A DNA stretch of 64,000 bases from Dolomedes plantarius (Eukaryota; Arthropoda; Arachnida; Araneae; Dolomedidae), in assembly GCA_907164885.2 (NCBI GenBank), contig OU015490.1, positions 93,462,372-93,526,371 on the forward strand, given 5' to 3'. Under the pieces are notes generated by a model that had not been told where the DNA came from, did no database searches, and saw nothing but the letters and a program-made list of their open reading frames with translations. The position numbers and the translations under genes were made by a program. This document shows positions 22,500 to 33,554 of this stretch, piece by piece. Every line of letters starts with the position of its first letter. The first letter of the stretch is position 1.

Positions 22500-22689
22500 C
22501 TGCCAAAGTCCGAAGTCTGGTCAATTTGCGAAATGGCTGGCCACATCTAGCATTGGCCAAGTCAATTGGCCAAAGCCCGAAATAATCGAGAATTGACGAC
22601 TATTTTGAGCTTCGGTCGGCCAATTCGCGATGCGCCCGACAATCAATGGCCAATTCCTGAATCGTCGAAGAAAAATTGAGTTTTTCGGA

Positions 22690-24985
22690 ATTGATCTTTA
22701 TTCCAGTCAAAATAGACCCGATTTTGACGAATGGCTAAAAATATATGAAAGTTTTGAAAATTGGTGATCTTTCTTTAAGCATGTTAATGAACATACTAAA
22801 AGTCTCCATCGATCAGACTTGAGCTTTCACCGCCATCTTGGAAAATGTGTAGACTTTTTTGGTTCTTTGCAAGTAACTTTGGAAATATTAATTTTATGTA
22901 AAAAAATTGAGTACAAAAATTGAAGAGTATTAAATTACGAACAAAAACATTATTTACATATTTTTATAAGTCCAACATGAACAAAGGTATGTCACTTTGA
23001 AAGCGAACTATCACACCTGGGACGCGGAAGCGCAGGTTATCCCCATCGCGGTGGGGGGATGACCCGCGCATGTGCATCAAAAGTCTTGCACACTCACGTT
23101 TGTCAAACCTCTGCATATCAAAGTTCGAGAGAAAGTTGCAACAACATCCAATCCATTGTTATCAGGCTGTATTCTAAGGCTTGGTGGATTCTATCTTTTT
23201 ATGTCATACTTAGGCTGCATTGGGTACATAATGGCTGGAAGTGGGTTAAAATAAATACTAACTCTGATGTATGTAAATACGTCAGTAGAAAAAATGTTGC
23301 CTGGCCATGCATACGCTAAAAAAATCCTAGCTTATTTATTTACCCTAACAGCTTTAACAAAGATTATTTCTGACGCCATGGACATATCTGATTTCAAAAG
23401 CAATAATCTCCATGAGTTGTTTAGAGATTTTGCTACTGAACTACTATCGCTAGAAACCATAAACGGACATACTCATATACGAGCCATCGCGATTAAAAGG
23501 AGGAAGACTTTGAAGCAGTTGAAAGAAAATGACCCAACTGCAGCCCTCTGGGTTCAGTACTTTGAAATGGTAAACCTTATGAAAGCTTGATCATCGTCAA
23601 TTATACGGTGAAAGTAAACGGTTTCAATTCAGCAGTAAACCCGTTGTTGCTTTTTGAGAGGATACCAATTGCTAAACAAAACGACGAAGACCTAGCATTT
23701 TATTTAGAATATGAGTTAGCTCCTTCTCCGTTGGCCCTGTTTAATGAAGCTGACATGGGAGAGACAACGACATTGGACATGTACGAAGTTTTTGAAGTTA
23801 TAAACAAAGACCTTCACCTCCTGAACTTCGTCAACATTGTGGACAGTGGTGTAGGAGACTACACCGTGTCAAATTGGGAACACAACTTTTCCGGCTGTTT
23901 GCACAAATTAAGTTAACTATATAAAAAAGCATAATGGGACCAGCTCTTTTATCGTTTTTAATGGCTAGTCCAACACACTAACAGTATAAAAAAAGTTGAA
24001 CAAAATCTACGGTCTATTGTGAAAAAATCTGTAGACATAAATTTTGATGGAAACATGCGTATTATTGTTCATCAAGAACAGTTCCTTTCAAATGAAAACA
24101 ACAAGAGTAAACTGATCAGCATGCTATCAGCTGAGCTGGAAAACAATGGGATTCGATTCCGACGAAGTAATGTGGGCGCCGACATTCTCAATGTAAATAC
24201 TGCAATTAATGAAGCATGGTCTAGTAACAATATCGTTGTAATCATCGGGGAATATGTTGACCACCTGCTTCTATTAACAGCTCTCTACAGAAAAAAGACA
24301 CTTTCCTTGTCAAACTATGCAAAGGAAAAGCAAAGAAAACATATATTCATCAAATAAAATACAATCATCAGGACATATCAAAGTATCCTTTTTCTCCATG
24401 CGTCCAGTGGATGCAATACTACTTCTGCAGCATTCAACAAAGGAAAGAAAAATTGTGTAAAATATTCCAAAGTCAAGATATGGAACACAACGTGACAGTA
24501 GTTAATAAATGCAACTCATCGCACAATGATGTTGCTCAAGCAGGAGAATACTTTTTTCTGATCTGGTATGGAGCACATCCCAGTGAACAGTCCCTAACTA
24601 TGTTTAGGTACAAATGCTCCACAAAATTTGTCACTAAAATAAAACCATATATTTCGTCTCTTCCCTCAACTGAAGAGGCAGCCAGGCAACATTCCTTTCG
24701 GTTGCATTACCAAGTGCAAAAGTGGTTTAGGAATGAGTTGAATCCTGAAGTGTGGGGCTGGAAACGTCAAGAGAAATCCCTCGTGCCCATCACAACTATG
24801 GATGCAGTGGCTCCGGATTCAGTTTTAAGTATAGTGTTTTGCAACTGTAAGATTGACTGGTAGTAAGATGCGTGTGTCGGAAAGCAGACATCTACTGCAC
24901 AACGGCCTGCAATAACTGCAATGGGGTATGTCACAACGACATACCCCTTTGCAGTTATTGTCCTGTAGATCATCACGATCAAATA
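22690..24985 (+). repeat. repeat unit carrying the nuclease-like gene (full copy)
   Basis: The 5' flank and first coding part (about 22700-23437) recur in inverted orientation at about 26865-27597. This shows that the family moves or is duplicated together with its upstream region. I see no terminal motif or target duplication. Just left (about 22554-22575) the palindromic octamer TTGGCCAA occurs twice within 21 bases. The mechanism of spread is unknown. Confidence 0.5.
23267..24940 (+). pseudogene. uncharacterised repeat-associated protein with PIN/FEN-like nuclease block (degenerate)
   Basis: Four open segments in three frames (23267-23590, 23587-23916, 24019-24357, 24411-24863) follow one protein. 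Landmarks are NPLLLFERIPIAKQNDEDL, ELAPSPLALFNEADM, FDGNMRIIVHQEQFLSNENN, then GADILNVNTAI and GEYVDHLLLLTAL, then EEAARQHSFRLHYQVQKWF and WGWKRQEKSL. From memory this is a widespread invertebrate family, often repetitive, whose middle block resembles a PIN/FEN nuclease core with a DAD and a GEDVD-like motif. Here the acidic positions are altered (GAD, GEYVD). After SIVFCNCKIDW the frame stops, but another frame (about 24866-24940) continues RCVCRKADIYCTTACNNCNG, the Cys-rich tail. At least three frame changes plus a stop make it non-functional. The true start is not clear. I do not know its function. Confidence 0.6.
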
Positions 24986-25510
24986 AAAAGAGTTGGTAAA
25001 TGGGGCGATGCTAGCTGACCCACTCTCAAGACTGACGACGCGAATTATCCCGTATCGAAAAAAGCACGTAAATCATGAAGTAGGTAAGCTTAAACAATTA
25101 TACACAATGAAAATATGGTAGTGAATACATCCAAGTTTATTACATTCGTTCATAAAATTAATACTTATCAATTATCTACATACCAAAAACATTAAAGTCT
25201 ATTTTCTTGGGTTGAAAGAATGCCGCAATGAGGGAGAGGAGAGAATTCAAAGGAAAGCGCCTGCAACGAGACTTGGACGCTACCTCCATAATTATACGCA
25301 TTTAATATACGTATACTATTATATAAAGAGAGAGAGCGAATTTTGTATGTGGAGGGTAATCTCCGGAACCACTGCACTTATTTGAAAAATTCTTTCGCTA
25401 TTTGAAAGGTACATTATTCCAGATGGACATAGGCTATATATTATGTATGTCTGATCAGTAGAAAGAAAGTTAGGGGCCTAAATGTTGAGCGGATGTCTCC
25501 CCTTTACAAT
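24986..25510. other. no gene seen
   Basis: A GAGAGAGA-like run lies at about 25325-25340. A minus-strand frame (25192-25377) shows no domain. Confidence 0.45.
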
Positions 25511-25519
25511 TTTTCCTTT

Positions 25520-25682
25520 GTCAACCATAGTCAAGTAACCATAGCAACACATCAAACGATATTTTCATTTATTATCAGTAAAACATTTAACATTTGAATT
25601 TTCTTTGCCAACCACAGTCAAGTAACCATAGCAACACATCAAACTACAATTTCATTTATTATCAGTAAAACATTTAATATTT
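25520..25682. repeat. tandem duplication, period 87 bp
   Basis: The text TCAAGTAACCATAGCAACAC begins at 25531 and again at 25618, and the following TTTCATTTATTATCAGTAAA also recurs. The two copies differ at a handful of positions, so the duplication is not brand new. Confidence 0.85.
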
Positions 25683-26029
25683 TAAAGATTGAAGTGAAGG
25701 AGGTATTGATAAATACAAAAAGGATTTTTGAAATTGGCAACGTTTAAGGGTTTATTGAAGAAAATTACATTTGGAACTACGCTTTTTATTGGACATTTAA
25801 GATACAAAAAAATTTACAATTTATTGGCTATCAACTGGAAATTTATTGGTATAATATTACAGAACTTGATTTAACTTATAAACTTTATGTTTTTGAATTT
25901 ATGTACAATTTTATGCACAATTTGCGTAAATCGAACTTGAATTATTGAACTTTATTCAAAAATCAGTGTGTTTCATTGAAACTGTGAAATTTATTGATTA
26001 TTTCGAATAGACCTATGTTTGTTCATTTG

Positions 26030-26715
26030 TAAGTGAAAAAGCATTGCTTCAATTGAGCTGAAATTTTGTATAGATATAGTTGATTCAGATTAAAACATAG
26101 GCATATTATTTTTTGAAAATCGGGCCCCAGAGTTTTTTTAATGATTTTGCCCCTAAAAGTAACTTATTTCGACAACTTCCGCGGCTGTCGTCGCTGACAG
26201 CGAGACTATAGGGCCGAATCGTACCAAAATCGACACGCGGGTGGCCCCGGACACGATTCAGCGCTTGAAGTAGACGAATTTTTAATTTAAAAAAGTTATT
26301 AAATTTTTTTGCCATTTTGGTGTTTTTTCCGTGTTTATTTGTGTGTGGACTCTGTAACGGATAGGCTATGGGGACGAATCGTATCAAATTCGGCATACGG
26401 GTGAACCCGGACAAAATTCAGTGCCTGACGTTACAGTTTCCAATAAAAATTTCTTTTTCCAGCACCATCAACAAATCCCAAAGTCAAACATATAAATATA
26501 TTGGACTTGACATACGGGAAGATTGCTTTTCTCATGGACAATTATATGTTGGTCTCTCTCTAGGTCAGGAAATGCGGATAATCAATTTATTTTGAAACCT
26601 CAGAAAAACGAAACAAAAAATGTGGTATGTCATGAAGTTTTAAAATAAATTACTACCTAATATCTACTTAATATAGATAATTGTTCAACCCGGACAAAGT
26701 CGGGAGGGTCGCTAG
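26030..26715 (+). mobile_element. Helitron 3' fragment
   Basis: The right end has the imperfect hairpin CCCGGACAAAGTCGGG (about 26690-26705), followed by GGGTCGCTAG and a T, the classical Helitron CTRR terminus at 26712-26715. The coding tail of the helicase lies upstream. A segment of about 58 bp containing CGAATCGTACC and CCCGGACA occurs twice (about 26212-26270 and 26373-26430), diverged. The left boundary is uncertain. The phrase GAGCTGAAATTTTGTATAG near 26057 resembles the subterminal text of the two Helitrons at 57.7 and 61.7 kb. Confidence 0.75.
26431..26595 (+). pseudogene. Helitron PIF1-like helicase, C-terminal end
   Basis: The frame ending at 26595 contains [20 protein letters not shown] followed by [13 protein letters not shown]. 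This is the last conserved block of Helitron Rep/helicase proteins (INKSQGQT...SHGQLYVALSRV). The Rep domain and the Walker motifs are absent. SRV is replaced by SLG, and the frame stops soon after. It is a 5'-truncated relic that shows the parent element was autonomous in type. Confidence 0.75.
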
Positions 26716-26839
26716 TAGCTAATATTTTGGATCGTGTTAGAGTTACGACAAAATGTATTTAATATTTTTTTTACACAATTTAATGGTCTTTAATTTTTGC
26801 ATAAAATTTTTTTTTTACATAAAGTAAGTATTTCCTAAG

Positions 26840-27594
26840 TTATTTGCAAAAACACAAAACAGCCTTCAAAATCTCTAAACAACTCATGGAGATTATTGCT
26901 TTTGAAATCAGATATGTCCATAGCGTCAAAAATTATTTTTGCTAAGGATGTTTGGGAAAATAAATGAGCTAGGATTTTTCTAGCGTATGCATGACCAGGC
27001 AACATTTTTTCTACTGACGTAGTTACGTACATTAAGGTTAGCATTTATTTTAACCTAACTGAAGTCATTATGTACCCAATGCAGCCTAAGTGTATGACAT
27101 AACAAGATAGAATCCACGAAGTCTCAGAATACAACCTGATAACAATGGATTGGATGTTGCTGCAACTTTTTCTTGAGCTTTGATATGCAGAGATTTGACA
27201 AACGTGAGTATGCAAGACTTTTAGCGCGCATGCGCGGGTCATACCCCCATCGCGATGGGGATGACCGCACATCCGCGTCCCAGGTGTGATGGTTCGCTCC
27301 TTTCAAAGTCAATGTCTGTGTTTGTGTTTGACTTATAAAAAAAATGCAAATAATGATTTTGTTCACAATTTAATGCTCTTCAATTTTTGTATTAAAATTT
27401 TTTACATTAAATCAATATTTATCAAGTTACTTGCAAAAAACCAAAAAAGTGTACACATTTTCCAAAAGGGCGGTGAAAGCTCAAGTCTGATCGGTAGGGA
27501 CTTTTAGTATGTTCAACAGCATGTCCAAACAAACATCTCCACCAATTTTCAAAGCTTTCATATTTTTTTAGCCATAAAACCTATTTTGACTGGG

Positions 27595-27597
<3 letters not shown>
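26840..27597 (-). pseudogene. nuclease-like family, 5' partial copy in inverted orientation
   Basis: On the minus strand this repeats the upstream region and first coding part of the gene at 22.7-24.9 kb. Shared landmarks include a TCACACCTGGGACGCGGA phrase, TSVEKMLPGHAYA and DAMDISDFKSNNLHELFRDF. Homology stops in the codon after LFRDF, where the sequence turns into GAAGGCTGTTTTGTG. The outer edge ends at the (TA)n tract starting about 27597. The minus-strand reading is interrupted by frame changes. Whether it was copied from the neighbour or inserted independently is not clear. Confidence 0.65.

Positions 27598-27651
<54 letters not shown>
27597..27651. repeat. (TA)n microsatellite
   Basis: About 27 TA units without interruption, at the outer edge of the inverted partial copy. 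Confidence 0.95.
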
Positions 27652-27655
<4 letters not shown>

Positions 27656-27659
27656 TGTA

Positions 27660-28930
27660 TGTATATACATACATATAAATAAATAAAGAAATATATATAT
27701 ATTAATTAACACGCATATTCTTATATTTTTGCTAAAACTTGTATCTCTGAATAAAGTTTACTACATATATAAAAAAATAATGGCATAAATATTTCTTTTT
27801 TATAAATTTAAAGCATATTATGATTTTGATATCTGCTGTTGAACGAATACGCTATTTCACTTGTCTTTTCCCTTTTTGCATAGAAACATTTAAAATAAAA
27901 TTTGTTTTTAGGCTTTGCAAAATTTTATTAATATGAATTTCAATCAATTTAAAGGGAACATTGTTTTTTCAAACTAAATTTAGCTTTTCGGAAATCATCT
28001 TCTGAACTTTTTCTGTTTATCAAAAAATATTTTAGATAGTTTTATAACAATAGGCAACATAATTCTGCAAAAAATCTCATAGATATGCAACGTAGGGAAT
28101 ATTTGAAATATTCTTTTAATCATGGAAAATCATGGAAAATCCTACTTGAAGGTTAAAGGAGCAAAGTATATGTTTACAGCAAGGTTTGTACAGTCAAAAA
28201 CGTAGAGGCAAACAACTGGAAAATTAAACATAGAGGAAAAGGAAGGATTTCATTGTTCTATTTGAAAAGCTCTGTAGCAAGTATTACGTAAAATGTGTTC
28301 GATAACTTTGTGTCAGGAATTCCCTTAATTGAAAGCGAGGTTATTTCTTATATGACAATGACCATATTTTTCTCTTTCATGACATAATGAATCTATTACT
28401 TCAATAACATATAATTTTTTGTTATTAAATGAAGGAAAAGGGTTTTTATGTTTTTTTTTTATCTTAAAATCACGATTTCTAAACTACTGAGCATGATTCA
28501 CAGTTTGATACCCAGTAAATGTGCCTACTTACGATTGTTGTGAACATTTAATACAGAAACATTAATGAACACTGGGATAAATTCACTTAACTAAAAAATG
28601 ATTTTTAAAAATTGACTTGAATCTTTGAAGCTAGTTATACTTGAAGGTTTTTATTATAACCTTGAAAGCGAAAGCTGAAAATTTTCATAAGGAAAGATTC
28701 ATCCATTGTGTGTGATTTTTTCACCAATACCTAGAACCTCAGGTAAAAAGATAGAAAAAGTAACTTTGTTACAAACATTAAGAAACCTAATTATTACAAA
28801 ATATCATGACTCTATGCCCAAATATATACTTATATATTTTCCTTTTTCCTTTTGAAAAAAACAGCACCAGTGTCCACGCTTTAAACTGACCGCTCTCGAT
28901 TAAAATTGCTAGAGGCACTGTTTAAAACAT
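27660..28930. other. no gene seen
   Basis: AT-rich DNA. I found no domain, RNA signature or inverted ends. Confidence 0.5.
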
Positions 28931-28939
28931 GTACGCCTT

Positions 28940-29180
28940 CAAATATGTTATAGCTCAGTGGTTGGGGGGTTGAATTTGGAATTAATTAGGGGAAAGCAGG
29001 AAATTGCTTAAATCCCTTCAGTTTAGGTCTGGAATGAACATACTAAACTGAACATAAGTTCTGGAATGAACATAAGTTTCCTCCCCTCCTGCTAGGTGAG
29101 TTCTCTGATTTAACAGAGAAAAACATCACGCGAAAGCTTTTGAGGAATGTTTGAAAGGGTGATAGAAAACAAAAAACATT
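28940..29180 (+). repeat. tRNA-derived SINE remnant
   Basis: TATAGCTCAGTGGTTGG (about 28949-28965) is a strong A box. TGCTTAAATCCC (about 29006-29017) is a degenerate B box at a longer spacing than usual. The following body has the repeated phrase GGAATGAACATA (about 29031 and 29052). The right limit is arbitrary. Confidence 0.5.
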
Positions 29181-29191
29181 CATTTTAAGTA

Positions 29192-29347
29192 CCGTACATT
29201 GGGGTTACTTGGACTCAAAAAGTGAAGATTTTTGTACATTTCTTATCCAGCTATAGCCTTAAAAACATATTTGTGCTGATAGCCTGATTTGAACAACTTG
29301 TTTGAAGATTCCCCAGGATTTTAGGTCTTTTTCAAACCAAAATTTTG

Positions 29348-29432
<85 letters not shown>

Positions 29433-30600
29433 AGTATTGAAATTTGGGTTAAAGTAACCCCCTGATTAGGGTTACTTGGACCCAACCTACATTTTACGCG
29501 AAATATATAATTCAAATGGGTAGTGGGCTCAAGTAGCACCTAGGATCTTGAAATAAAAATAGAGACTTATGTATGAAAAATTTATTTTACATTAAAACAG
29601 AAAACAAACCCCTTTTTATTTGCAAATCTGACTGTTTACAGTGGATGCATCTTCAAAAATAATTTTACCCAGTCACGCCCAGGGAGGTTGTTTTGAAAAT
29701 ATCTCACTGATCTTCTATGCATTGCAAGGTAAGACTTGACAATAAATCGAAAGTCCAGTTCATCCACGGGAAATACAAAATCAAAAATTTTGTCCAAATG
29801 ACTGGCACAGTCCAACTCTTCTTCACTAGTAAAAATGATTGGATGTCCAGGTTTGTTCAATAAACCATTCTTCAATCTCCTTTTTATAGTGGACCTACTA
29901 ATTTTAAAGTGGTTTGGGGCATCTCTCTGAGACATTTCTCCTGACCTCACGGCATTTAAAAATTCTTCTAATTTTTCAGCTGTAAAATCCGCATACTTTC
30001 TGCTCCCAAGAGACTTCTTGTAATTTCGGATCATTTTTGTATCAGATCTGCGAATAAATGCACATGAACCGGTTTAACCATTTAATAAAAGGAACCCGTC
30101 GTGAAGTAATGATATTAATTATTTTTACAGTATAATTTGAGAATGCCTAATCAAAAATATGACTAGGGGTTAATTGGACCCACTTCCTGGCTTGGGTCCA
30201 AGTAACACCATTTTTAGTTTATCAGCACACTAGTTAATACTTATAATTTTTACTGGGTTAATTGATTCTCTATTCATCTAAAACTATTGTTATATTCTTA
30301 AAGACTATTTGAAACGTAAATTTATCCTTACCTAATGTGGGACTGCAGTGTATAAAGAAGTGGAGGTGGAAGTTATAAGGTCACAAAAATTCGTGTTTTT
30401 ATCAAAAATAACTATAATCTGAACAAAAAAATGGGCGGGAACATGGTAAAGTGCATCAGGACCTGCCTAGTGTTGATATCTGTTGGAGGGATTATGAATT
30501 ATATCTATATTTTATTGAAAAGAGACCTAGGTGTAATTTAAAACTTTTTTCGGTTTGGGTCCAAGTAACCAACTAGGATCCAAATAGCCCCAAGTTACGG
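29192..30600 (-). mobile_element. pogo-like element with truncated gene
   Basis: The ends are CCGTACATTGGGGTTACTTG and the inverted CCCCAAGTTACGG, flanked by TA (29190-29191 and 30601-30602). A motif like GGGTTACTTGGACCC recurs inside in both orientations (near 29205, 29468, 30170, 30194, 30556), typical of subterminal transposase-binding repeats. The interior holds a (TA)n tract (about 29350-29428) and a partial transposase on the minus strand. No DDE domain is seen, so it is a deletion derivative. Confidence 0.75.
29636..30034 (-). pseudogene. pogo-like transposase, N-terminal DNA-binding part
   Basis: The 132 residues begin MIRNYKKSLGSRKYADFTAE. They carry a Psq/CENP-B-like helix-turn-helix (SGEMSQRDAPNHFKISRSTI, then KRRLKNGLLNKPGHP) and a second part ending in PGRDWVKLFLKMHP, which matches the CENP-B-type box before the DDE domain. 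In full pogo-like proteins the DDE domain follows. Here a stop follows MHPL and only the short 3' part of the element remains. The start is a Met that fits the family. It could bind element ends but not cut. An intron at the break cannot be excluded. Confidence 0.65.
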
Positions 30601-30610
30601 TACTTGTTAT

Positions 30611-31108
30611 TTAACATATCTGAAGTGATATTATATACAATAAAAACATTTCTATCAATTTAATGTTTTTAGATGTCGAAGGTGTGTCATAATTAGCAAT
30701 GTCAGTCAGTTCATTGTCACTTTCCTCCACTTGCATCGGTTCAATCTCTTCTTCCAATAAGTCAACTTCTTCTGAAATTACCTCCTCCACCCTGCAATCC
30801 TCCGATTTCAGCCTCTTGGTTAGCTGAGTTTGTAGTGATGTTATCCTCCTCTGGAGAACTGGTAAAAGCTTACCCTTTGCAGAGATAGCAAATTGTAGAA
30901 CAGTTGATGCCAGCTTTCCTACAGCTGCAGGCCAAAGTACAACCTTTTGTACAAATGCATAATATCGTAGAAAGAAGTGCTGGAGGAGCTGGTTCTTTGT
31001 TATGGAAGAGTGGGAACAACCCATGTTTGGTTTTTTCCAACCCCAATCCAAGTCTCGGATCAATGAAGGATTAACTAATTTCGGTAAATAAATTAATGTG
31101 CCTATCAC
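30611..31108 (-). CDS. unrecognised open frame, 165 codons
   Basis: This is one of the longer frames not explained by a transposon I know. The translation has a hydrophobic and basic middle (VLQRRITSLQTQLTKRLKSE) that could form a short coiled coil. A very acidic tail follows (VEEVISEEVDLLEEEIEPMQ). No known domain is visible. It lies just outside the right end of the pogo-like element, on the same strand as its gene. It might be an exon displaced from a larger gene, a relic of the parent transposon, or chance. I assign no function. Confidence 0.25.
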   Translation of the reverse strand: MIGTLIYLPKLVNPSLIRDLDWGWKKPNMGCSHSSITKNQLLQHFFLRYYAFVQKVVLWPAAVGKLASTVLQFAISAKGKLLPVLQRRITSLQTQLTKRLKSEDCRVEEVISEEVDLLEEEIEPMQVEESDNELTDIANYDTPSTSKNIKLIEMFLLYIISLQIC

Positions 31109-31413
31109 TGAAAGGTATATATCAATTAATGTAGCATTTAATTAATTTCAAGGAACGCTTTTTAGCGTACTTTTCTGGAAATGATATGGATTTTAAAATG
31201 TCATCATAATATTCCATTTTATTGATAACATTATCCATAATAATATTTAACAATTTTTATTATTTTTTTTCTTATTCTTCAGAGTATTATTTAAGCAAAT
31301 TACCACTTTATTTTTGTTTTTAAATCATGTTAATTACTAATGCCTGGACTGTGTTAAATCCAACCTCAAATTAATTTTAAATCATACTTTTTTTAGTAAT
31401 ATTTCAAGAAGTA

Positions 31414-31644
31414 ATGAAAGAATACAAAAGATTTGAAGATGAAGGAGTATGTGTGTTGTGGTTCGGTGTGTTCCAATCTAAACAATTACTCTTGTATGAT
31501 GGCATATTATCTTGCGGGATTGATGCCAATGTTGTACAATATGGGGGGAGCTCGAAAGAGGAAATTAGATCTTTAGGAAAACTATCAATCTATTCTGTGC
31601 TTTTGAAGTTGGTGAAGCCCTGGAATAGGAAATCAGAGCTTTAA
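31414..31644 (+). CDS. unrecognised open frame, 76 codons
   Basis: The translation (MKEYKRFEDEGVCVLWFGVF and onward) has a coding-like composition compared with its AT-rich surroundings but matches no family I know. There is no evidence of splicing or promoter signals. It may be an exon fragment or chance. Confidence 0.15.
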   Translation: MKEYKRFEDEGVCVLWFGVFQSKQLLLYDGILSCGIDANVVQYGGSSKEEIRSLGKLSIYSVLLKLVKPWNRKSEL

Positions 31645-31649
31645 AGATT

Positions 31650-33232
31650 ACTGGTGGTTTAGTCGACATTACTCAAATCCCCACTGCATTAGTACGATAA
31701 TTTCTTACAGTTCTAGATCCTCATCTTTCTTAATATTTTAGTTCTTAATATTACTAACATTACTTTTAATTTTCAATTCTTAGTGCTGTAAAAATTATTA
31801 TTTTTAAAAATTAAAAATATATTTCTAAGCTTTAAAATTTTCAACTCGGTGTAGCTCATTTCCCAAAACTGAGAGACATTTTAATGTGTTTTATTTATCA
31901 ATTTTATACTGAAATTGTTTTTATGTTAGTGCAGATGTTAAAATGCTTTTGAAACTGAATGTAATAAATATCTGTCTGAAAGTCCCTTAGAACACTTAAT
32001 TCAACCTATCGAGTAAATAGCTCACTTCTACCCAGACTTGGGTGTATATAATTTGAAGTGGCACTCTAAATGAATTTAATGCAAACAAAGTTTATACATG
32101 AAACAATGCTTATTGAATTCGTTGCACATATAGAATTTGCTTTTACAGCAATAAGCATGCGTACTACTTGTACGGAATATATATATTAACATTCAATAGA
32201 AATACACATTTCAAATACTCACAAACCAGCAGAGAGTCAAACCAGCAGTACTGCCACGTAAACTTTGGGCCCCCTAAGCACTAGCGCAGGATAACACCTG
32301 GAGCTACTTACCCCATAGCTCCCTCTCGCTTATCTATCAACCTTAACAACCTTTTTCAACCCTAACAACCTTTTTTATTAATGACGCTGCATGGTACTTA
32401 TACTAAGCGCGTATGCCGAAATTAGCATATCTCAAGCAGCTTCTTTAATTCATTCACTCAAAAGTTCGATTCTTGTGAATCGAATCTTGTGTATACCTTA
32501 CAAACCTTAAAAAAACATGCAACTTTTAACAATAACAGACATTTTATTTTTCCAAAATAAAAACAATACATAGTACACATATGTATTTATAAAAATTAAA
32601 AACTTTGTTTATCAATAAATAGCGGAGAAAGTCCATTTAAATGTTGTTCATTACTTATAAATTATGTAATTAATTTATAAAATAATTCTGTGTGAAAACA
32701 GGATTTATGAGTTAAAACGCAAATATCATTTAATTTCAGTTTTTAAGAATACATATTTAATTTTGCACTTAACAATTTTCAGATTTTCCTTCACTGTTTT
32801 TTTAAATTTCTTGAGTACAATTTTCATTTTTTGCTTCTTGCATATAAATTGAATATAAGTAGTATTTGAAGAATATTTAGGAATGGTTGGGTCAATTAAC
32901 TTTTGCAAATTCACAAAATATGCACTAGATTCAATTATTTAAAAAATAGGACAGTAACATTTGCTAAATATAAGTATAAACATTTTGCGCATATATTTCT
33001 TTCAAGGAAATAAATTAGTGCTAAAATATTCCTTTCCGAGAACAACAAAAAATTAATCAGTGACATTAGCATAGGGAACACAGTATTTCCTTTACATATT
33101 GATTAAAATTTATTCTTGCTTCGTACGTTCTTTAGCCAAGAAACTAGCAATTACTGCAGCTCTCGAGGTTTTACTTCAGTGGCATACTTTTGAAAAATTA
33201 GGACTCCTCCGGCTTCATTGTTAACAATATGT
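31650..33232. other. no gene seen
   Basis: AT-rich DNA apart from a slightly GC-richer patch (about 32225-32375) in which CAACCTTAACAACCTTTTTC and CAACCCTAACAACCTTTTTT are tandem near-copies. No RNA gene or domain was recognised. Confidence 0.45.
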
Positions 33233-33240
33233 CCAAGTTA

Positions 33241-33416
33241 CAGTGGCGCACCCAGGATTTTTTCTTGGGGGGGGCGAGATGAATGGATAAAAATATTTAT
33301 AATGCATGGGGGGGCCGAGATGAACGAATAAAAATATTTATAATGCAAAATCAATATTTCTACTTCTTTGGGGGGGGGCCAGGGCCCCCTGGGCCCCCCC
33401 CCTGGGTGCGCCACTG
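33241..33416. mobile_element. MITE with CAGTGGCGCACCCAGG termini
   Basis: The ends CAGTGGCGCACCCAGG and CCTGGGTGCGCCACTG are perfect inverted repeats. The 8-bp duplication CCAAGTTA flanks them (33233-33240 and 33417-33424). The 176-bp body has G-rich and C-rich runs and an internal direct repeat around GGATAAAAATATTTATAATG. It shares the CAGTGGCG start with the MITE at 15888. Confidence 0.9.
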
Positions 33417-33554
33417 CCAAGTTATCAAGTCAGTCTATCAGTTTTTGAATGTCAGTCAATAAAGTTTTAAAAATTCAGTTTTCCCTTCCCTTCAAAAAGT
33501 TACACATATTTAAAAAAAATGTATTGAACTTCGTTATTATTCTTTATTTTTTTC

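Noticed and set aside
22264..22560. Protein-coding frame across the (TA)n and CACG tract
   Set aside because: The translation is mostly alternating Tyr/Ile from the microsatellite. The same holds for frames at 20736-20967, 29321-29539 and 62324-62512.
26840..27600. Long terminal inverted repeats of a single 5-kb foldback element (22690-27600)
   Set aside because: The right copy stops inside the coding region, a Helitron fragment lies between, and no target duplication was found. Two separate copies are at least as likely; kept as an open question in the findings.
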